The notes beneath the pieces are model-generated. The model saw nothing but the letters and a program-made list of their open reading frames with translations. It made no database searches and was not told the origin of the DNA. Source: Lachnospiraceae bacterium (GTDB taxonomy: Bacteria; Bacillota; Clostridia; Lachnospirales; Lachnospiraceae). From it: 64,000 nt of DNA. Shown one piece after another: positions 58,713 through 64,000 of the stretch. Positions within the stretch are counted from its first letter, which is position 1. Each line of letters begins with the position of its first letter. Where the stretch lies: assembly GCA_022790855.1 (NCBI GenBank), contig JAAVYA010000006.1, forward strand, positions 62,001-126,000. The letters are read 5' to 3'. A program made the translations under genes and the position numbers.

Positions 58713-60449
58713 ATGGCTTTTGACGGAATTGTGATTTCCAATTTAGTAAAAGAATTAAATGCATATATGTTAAACGGGCGCATCAGCAAAATCGCCCAGC
58801 CGGAAAATGATGAACTGCTGCTGACAGTCAAGGGAAGCCAGGGCCAGGTGCGCCTGCTCTTATCTGCCAGCGCTTCTCTTCCCCTGATTTACCTTACCAA
58901 GCAGAATAAGCAAAGTCCTATGACTGCCCCAAACTTCTGTATGCTGCTGCGCAAGCACATTGCCAACGGCCGGATCATATCTATCACCCAGCCGGATATG
59001 GAGCGTATTATCAATTTTGAAATCGAACATCTGAATGATTTGGGAGATCTATGCAAAAAGACGCTGGTTATGGAGCTTATGGGCAAGCACAGCAATTTGA
59101 TTTTCTGCGAGGAAGACGGCACCATCATCGACAGTATCAAACATATCTCCGGCCATGTAAGCACGGTTCGGGAAGTCCTTCCCGGCCGGCCCTATTTTAT
59201 TCCGAAGACACAGGAAAAAATCAGCCCTCTTTTTGCAGATTCCAAACACTTTTTAGAACAAGTTTTGTCGAAACCTGTTTCTGTTACAAAGGCAATCTAT
59301 GGCTCCTACAACGGCGTCAGCCCATTGATTGCATCGGAAATCTGCCATCGGGCTTCCATTGACGGAGAGATGCCCACCCAGAGTCTTTCCGGGGATGAAA
59401 AGCTGCATCTCTTCCGCCAGTTTGAACTCTTTATGGAAGACATACAAGGGGGGAACTTTTTTCCCAATCTTGTGAAAAAGGGCAAGGAGCCGGTGGAATT
59501 TTCCTCCGTACATCTGTCCCAATATGAGGATTATGAGGAATTCCCTTATGATTCCATCTCGGAGGCGTTGGAGGATTACTATGCTCAAAAAAACAGCTAT
59601 ACCCGCATCCGGCAGCGTTCTTTTGATCTGCGCCGCGTTGTGCAGACTGCTTTGGAACGGTGCCGGAAAAAATATGATTTACAAAAGAAACAGCTAAAAG
59701 ATACGGAAAAGCGGGAAAAATACAAGGTATACGGAGAACTGATCAACACCTATGGCTACGGCCTTTTGGAAGGGGCAAAGGAGCTTTGCGCCGTCAATTA
59801 TTACAACAACGAACCTGTAAAAATACCCCTGGATCCAACGAAGACCCCGGCTCAGAACGCCCAGAAATATTTTGACCGCTATAATAAGCAAAAACGGACC
59901 TTTGAAGCATTATCCCAACTGATTACAGATACCAAAAGCGAAATCCAGCATTTGGAATCCATCTCTACTGCCCTGGATATCGCTCTTTCCGAAGCAGACC
60001 TTTCCCAGATCCGAGAAGAACTGGTGCAGTACGGCTATATCAAAAAGAGGGGAACCGGAAAAAAGGAACGTGACAAAAGCAAACCTTTTCATTATCTTTC
60101 CTCTGACGGCTACCATATGTACGTGGGGAAGAATAATTTTCAAAACGACGAGCTGACCTTCAAGTTTGCTTCCGGAGGCGACTGGTGGTTCCACGCCAAG
60201 GGAATCCCCGGTTCTCATGTGGTGGTAAAGAGCCAGGGCGAGCCCCTTCCCGACCGGGTATTTGAGGAGGCCGGACGCCTTGCGGCCTATTATTCTAAGT
60301 CCCGGGGCAGCGATAAGGTAGAGATCGACTACCTGGAGCGGAAGAATGTAAAAAAGCCTAACGGCAGCAAGCCTGGCTTTGTGGTATATTATACCAATTA
60401 CTCTCTCACCATCGACTCGGATATTTCCGGGCTCACGTTGATAGAATAA
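58713..60449 (+). CDS. rqcH: Rqc2/RqcH (NFACT, fibronectin-binding A) family protein
   Basis: MAFDGIVISNLVKELN; DDWWFHAKGIPGSHVV-type GGDWWFHAKGIPGSHVVVKS; divergent to yicC. Confidence 0.95.
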   Translation: MAFDGIVISNLVKELNAYMLNGRISKIAQPENDELLLTVKGSQGQVRLLLSASASLPLIYLTKQNKQSPMTAPNFCMLLRKHIANGRIISITQPDMERIINFEIEHLNDLGDLCKKTLVMELMGKHSNLIFCEEDGTIIDSIKHISGHVSTVREVLPGRPYFIPKTQEKISPLFADSKHFLEQVLSKPVSVTKAIYGSYNGVSPLIASEICHRASIDGEMPTQSLSGDEKLHLFRQFELFMEDIQGGNFFPNLVKKGKEPVEFSSVHLSQYEDYEEFPYDSISEALEDYYAQKNSYTRIRQRSFDLRRVVQTALERCRKKYDLQKKQLKDTEKREKYKVYGELINTYGYGLLEGAKELCAVNYYNNEPVKIPLDPTKTPAQNAQKYFDRYNKQKRTFEALSQLITDTKSEIQHLESISTALDIALSEADLSQIREELVQYGYIKKRGTGKKERDKSKPFHYLSSDGYHMYVGKNNFQNDELTFKFASGGDWWFHAKGIPGSHVVVKSQGEPLPDRVFEEAGRLAAYYSKSRGSDKVEIDYLERKNVKKPNGSKPGFVVYYTNYSLTIDSDISGLTLIE

Positions 60450-60463
60450 AGTGCGTACGCACT
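60450..60463. repeat. 14-bp perfect palindrome directly after the rqcH stop
   Basis: agtgcgtacgcact. Confidence 0.6.
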
Positions 60464-60499
60464 ACGTTTTCAACCCTAATTACGGAAAGGATACAAGAT

Positions 60500-61306
60500 A
60501 TGGAGTTACAGGAATTTTACCATAGTATTTTACTGCAGCCGGAAATGATTTCCCGACTGGAGCAAGCAAAAAGAGAAGTTGATTTGGAATCTCTGGAAAT
60601 ACCTCTTCAAAACTTAATGAATCAAGACACGGCAAAGGAAACGTATCTTTCCCTGAAGGACTTATTCCAGGAAGATACGGATCATATATGTCTGTTGTAC
60701 TGCCAACTGGAATGTGCCAGACGCAGCGGAATGCGCTATCAAAAATTAGGCATTCCGAAAAAAATTTTTCTGGATACCATGAAATGCTTCTCCCGGTTTC
60801 TGGAAGAAAGTAAGAAAAAGAACGGCCGCCTCTGCTTTGACCGTGGGTGGTGGACATACCGGCAAATCAGTATGCAGATATTTCGTATTGGAGCGTTGGA
60901 GTATGAACTGAAGGAATATCAGAGCCTTCCGGTCATTGCCCTGCATATCCCATCGGATGCGGATCTGTCCCCTCAAGCGGTGGATGAATCTCTGGCGGAG
61001 GCCAAAAGATTTTTCCGGAGCTTCTACCCCAACTATTACTGCCGAGCTTATATTTGCGATTCCTGGCTCTTATCCCCCAGCTTGCGGCCCTTTTTGCCTT
61101 CCGAATCTCATATTCTGGCCTTTCAAAACAGGTTTCAGATTCTGGATGAGGACCCGGAGAATCTGGAATATCTGGAATGGCTGTTTCAGGTACATAAGGA
61201 GACGCCGGTATGTGAGCTGCCGGAAGGAACACGGCTTCAGCAACAGGTAAAAGAAGCCATGATGAAAGGGGAAAAGATTGGGAGCGCCTTTGGTATTATG
61301 AGATAA
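60500..61306 (+). CDS. Acyltransferase-domain/DUF5596-like hypothetical protein
   Basis: CFDRGWWTYRQISMQIFRIGALEYEL; HIPSDADLSPQAVDESLAEAKRFF; family name from memory. Confidence 0.6.
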   Translation: MELQEFYHSILLQPEMISRLEQAKREVDLESLEIPLQNLMNQDTAKETYLSLKDLFQEDTDHICLLYCQLECARRSGMRYQKLGIPKKIFLDTMKCFSRFLEESKKKNGRLCFDRGWWTYRQISMQIFRIGALEYELKEYQSLPVIALHIPSDADLSPQAVDESLAEAKRFFRSFYPNYYCRAYICDSWLLSPSLRPFLPSESHILAFQNRFQILDEDPENLEYLEWLFQVHKETPVCELPEGTRLQQQVKEAMMKGEKIGSAFGIMR

Positions 61307-61353
61307 GCTTTCCAAAGGAATCATGCCCTCAGTGTACAAGGAGGCATAAAAAA

Positions 61354-61824
61354 ATGGACACTTACAATATGAAAAAGATAAAAATGGTATTGATTGGCTC
61401 TTTATGCTTACTTTTCGCAGCATGTAGTAATGATTTTGCGAAACAGGAGTATGATTCAACGGAAAAAATTTTGCATCAAAAAGACCACTACGCAAAAGAA
61501 TTTTCTGTTTTTCATTCCATAGATGGAGGATATTCACTAACCGTCTCTAAATTTGACGGACGTGAAACATTATGGACCAAAACAATAAAAGAAAATTATG
61601 AGATGGAAATAGACGTTTCCTTCTATCTTTCCAGAGGGCAGGCAAAAATTGTGCATATTGATGGCAGCGGAACGGTTACGACAGTCATCGAATGTTCTCC
61701 CGAAACCGCAACGGATGAATTTGTAACAAAGACCATATCATTAAAAAGTGGTCAAAACAGATTGAAGATTGTGGGGTATGATTGTGAAGATATTGATTTA
61801 AAAATGCTTTTTATAGAACCGTAA
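61354..61824 (+). CDS. Small predicted lipoprotein
   Basis: LLFAACSND lipobox; AAGGAGG SD. Confidence 0.65.
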   Translation: MDTYNMKKIKMVLIGSLCLLFAACSNDFAKQEYDSTEKILHQKDHYAKEFSVFHSIDGGYSLTVSKFDGRETLWTKTIKENYEMEIDVSFYLSRGQAKIVHIDGSGTVTTVIECSPETATDEFVTKTISLKSGQNRLKIVGYDCEDIDLKMLFIEP

Positions 61825-61954
61825 TTTACTCCGCAGTTTCTTAGCTTTTACAGATTATGTAAATGTATGTAAAAACTTCATGTTTACTTCCTTTGGCAGC
61901 CACATATAATAGTACCGTAGCAAAATGCTGCAAACAACAAAGGAGGTTTTTACT

Positions 61955-62158
61955 ATGTCTAACAGTTCTAACAAGGCAGTAGTACCTGAGGCAAAAAGCG
62001 CATTAAACAGATTCAAATATGAAGTAGCAAGCGAATTGGGCGTCCCCCTTTCTGACGGCTATAACGGAAACCTGACATCCAAACAGAACGGTTCTGTGGG
62101 CGGCTATATGGTTAAAAAAATGATCGAAGCCCAGGAAAAACAGATGGCCGGGAAATAA
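61955..62158 (+). CDS. Alpha/beta-type small acid-soluble spore protein
   Basis: FKYEVASELGV (GPR site), GYNGNLTSKQNGSVGGYMVKKMIE; AGGAGG before ATG at 61955. Confidence 0.95.
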   Translation: MSNSSNKAVVPEAKSALNRFKYEVASELGVPLSDGYNGNLTSKQNGSVGGYMVKKMIEAQEKQMAGK

Positions 62159-62191
62159 TTACAACTGAAAAAAGCAATGAACTGATGTAAC

Positions 62192-62250
62192 AAGGAAAAA
62201 CAACTGTTTATGGATCCTCTTTTAGAGATTATAAACAGTTGTTTTTCCTT
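62192..62250. terminator. Bidirectional terminator between SASP and rmuC
   Basis: aaggaaaaacaactgtttat / ataaacagttgtttttcctt, 20-bp perfect arms, 19-nt loop. Confidence 0.85.
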
Positions 62251-62256
62251 TCCCAT

Positions 62257-63663
62257 TTATTCATCCGCTGAATCTTCTAATTCTAGCAGGGAAGACTCGC
62301 TCGTTTCTGTCAGCTCTTCTACGCTGCGCAGCGTACGGTTAATGGCTCTTGTACGTCTGCCGACAATTTCGGTGAGTGTTTTATCGGCAGTCTGCAGTTG
62401 TTTTTGCGCTTTTTCAAGCATGTCTCCAAACTTTGTAAACTCTGATTTCACCGCGCGGAGCGTGTCCCATACCTCTTGTGAACGCTGTTCGATCGCAAGC
62501 GTCTTAAAGCCCATTTGCAGGGATGAAAGAAACGCAGAAAGCGTAGTGGAGCCGACGGCCGTAATCTTATACTTATCCCTAAGTTCTTCGAACAAGGCTG
62601 CATTTTGAACCACTTCTGCATATAATCCTTCTGTTGGCAGAAACATCAAAGCAAAATCTGTGGTCTTAGGAGGTACAATATATTTATCATGAATCTCTTT
62701 CGCGAAAATGCGGATTTTGGCTGTAAGGGATCGCCTGGCGTCGTCAATGGACTGTTTGTCCTCAGCATCCAGCAGCCTGTTATAATCTTCAATGGGGAAT
62801 TTGCTGTCCACTGGCAAAAGCAGCGGCGTATCGCCGTTTCCAGGGAGTTTGATGGCGAACTCCACTCGTTTGCCATTTGCAATCTCCACATTCATTTCAT
62901 ACTGACTTGGGGCAAGAATATCAGAGAGGAGTTTTTCAAGGCGGACCTCGCCATAGGTACCTCGCTCTTTTACATTTATCAGAGCATTTTTCAATGATTT
63001 TGCATCCGCAGCCAGCGCTTTCATCTCACCAAGCCCCTGGCCTACGCTTTCCAGCTGCTTACTAACCAGTTCAAAGGACTGGGAAAGGCGGGTTTCCAGT
63101 GTTTTCTGAAGCTTTTCATCTACCACGCCCTGAATCTGTTCCAGCCGTTTCTCATTACTTTCTTGTAATAACTGTATGTTCCGCTCCAGGGTTGTGTTAA
63201 TTTTTTCAATATTTTCAATATTAGTACGTTGAATTGCTAAAAGACGGCTGTCGACTTGAGCCCCAAATGTATGAATCTGCTTGTTCTGCTCCTCACGGCT
63301 CGTCTGCAAAGCGGCCGTTACGCTTCTGCCAATCAGTTCGTTACTGTCAGTCCCCGCTTTTTGAATGGCCGTTAATTGTGTTCTCATCTGCTGTTGAAAC
63401 TCCGCAAGCTGTTGGTTGACTTCCCTGCGGTTTTCTGAAAGCGTATCCTGAATGCTTTTTTGAATCACACGGAAACGCTCAAACTGCTCCGTCGCGCCAT
63501 TTGAAATCTGTTTTTGCACAACGTCCCGTTGTTCTTCCGCAGTACGTCTTAATAAGCTCATGATTTCATCCGTGTCAGATTTCTTATGCCCCATCATCTG
63601 CAAGATGATAACCAATAAAAGCAAAACAATTGTTATGATACCAAAAATTTCTGGCAATCCCAT
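62257..63663 (-). CDS. rmuC: DNA recombination protein RmuC
   Basis: N-terminal TM, coiled coil, YGEVRLEKLLSDIL, LLPVDSKFPIEDYNRLLDA. Confidence 0.95.
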   Translation of the reverse strand: MGLPEIFGIITIVLLLLVIILQMMGHKKSDTDEIMSLLRRTAEEQRDVVQKQISNGATEQFERFRVIQKSIQDTLSENRREVNQQLAEFQQQMRTQLTAIQKAGTDSNELIGRSVTAALQTSREEQNKQIHTFGAQVDSRLLAIQRTNIENIEKINTTLERNIQLLQESNEKRLEQIQGVVDEKLQKTLETRLSQSFELVSKQLESVGQGLGEMKALAADAKSLKNALINVKERGTYGEVRLEKLLSDILAPSQYEMNVEIANGKRVEFAIKLPGNGDTPLLLPVDSKFPIEDYNRLLDAEDKQSIDDARRSLTAKIRIFAKEIHDKYIVPPKTTDFALMFLPTEGLYAEVVQNAALFEELRDKYKITAVGSTTLSAFLSSLQMGFKTLAIEQRSQEVWDTLRAVKSEFTKFGDMLEKAQKQLQTADKTLTEIVGRRTRAINRTLRSVEELTETSESSLLELEDSADE

Positions 63664-63700
63664 TTTTTACGCTCTCCTTAATCTTATCGTTTGTTTTAAA

Positions 63701-63918
63701 TCATGCTCCTTGTAACATATCAAAATTACTTAAATTACACATAAGCGACACCTCACTTTCCAAAGCTAAAGTCATTCTAATATGAAAACTTCCAGGCAAT
63801 TCTTCATAATCCATGCTAAAATAATCTTTTCCGAAAGCAGCCGCTTACAGGCCGCATCATAGCTGGCTTTCTCATCGGCCACACGGATATTTTTCGCAAT
63901 GGTAGTGTTTGTATTCAT
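63701..63918 (-). pseudogene. Remnant of an Rpn/PD-(D/E)XK nuclease-family transposase gene
   Basis: N-terminal MNTNTTIAKNIRVADEKASYDAACKRLLSEKIILAWIMKNCLE, then frame-shifted ALESEVSLMCNLSNFDMLQGA, resembling the C-terminal part of the same family. Confidence 0.55.
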
Positions 63919-64000
63919 GGCCTCATCTCCTGCTTTTATTCGCATTTTACCATACTTCATCCAAACAAGCCACTATATTTTTCTTCTTTCCACTCTTTGT

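Noticed and set aside
1-64000. CRISPR arrays, toxin-antitoxin or defence islands, prophage, secondary-metabolite clusters
   Set aside because: No regularly spaced repeats and no supporting genes were seen; the window is almost entirely conserved housekeeping genes.

Overview
This window looks like a chromosomal core region of a Gram-positive, sporulating Clostridia/Lachnospiraceae-type bacterium. Lineage is inferred from gene content and synteny; I could not run any search. It is densely coding with almost no accessory DNA. I found no rRNA, tRNA, CRISPR array, prophage or intact transposon. Left to right: mutS (5'-truncated by the window edge), mutL, miaA, an aluminium-resistance/methionine gamma-lyase-like PLP enzyme, radC, a large morphogenesis operon (mreBCD, a 974-aa PBP2, minCDE, rodA, mgsA, a dacF-type carboxypeptidase), a sepF/ylm cluster (HlyD-like protein, ylmE, sepF, ylmH, aroB, lspA, rluD), a Xer-like recombinase, dtd, a nicotinamidase-like hydrolase, plsC, lexA, the rplU-prp-rpmA-obgE-yhbY-nadD-yqeK-rsfS block, rng with two TIGR039xx genes, a his operon (hisZ-G-D-B and a HisA-like/HisIE fusion), a recU/pgm/rlu/ygiQ/pepD operon, ylbJ and coaD-rsmD-cinA-pgsA-rimO-rpoZ-gmk-yicC, rqcH, a SASP gene and rmuC. 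I see no convincing multi-gene novel system. The most interesting signals are: (i) a 94-nt cloverleaf-like intercistronic element between rpoZ and rimO; (ii) a 27-bp near-perfect hairpin downstream of the his operon that lacks terminator features; (iii) two matching TTTACATAA-N5-TTATGTAAA palindromes upstream of two lineage-specific small ORFs; (iv) a 16-bp hairpin abutting the Shine-Dalgarno of the Xer-like recombinase; (v) a catalytically degenerate HisA/HisF-like barrel fused to HisIE; (vi) a ~245-aa insertion in the PBP2 transpeptidase domain; (vii) remnants of Rpn/PD-(D/E)XK 'transposase' genes.
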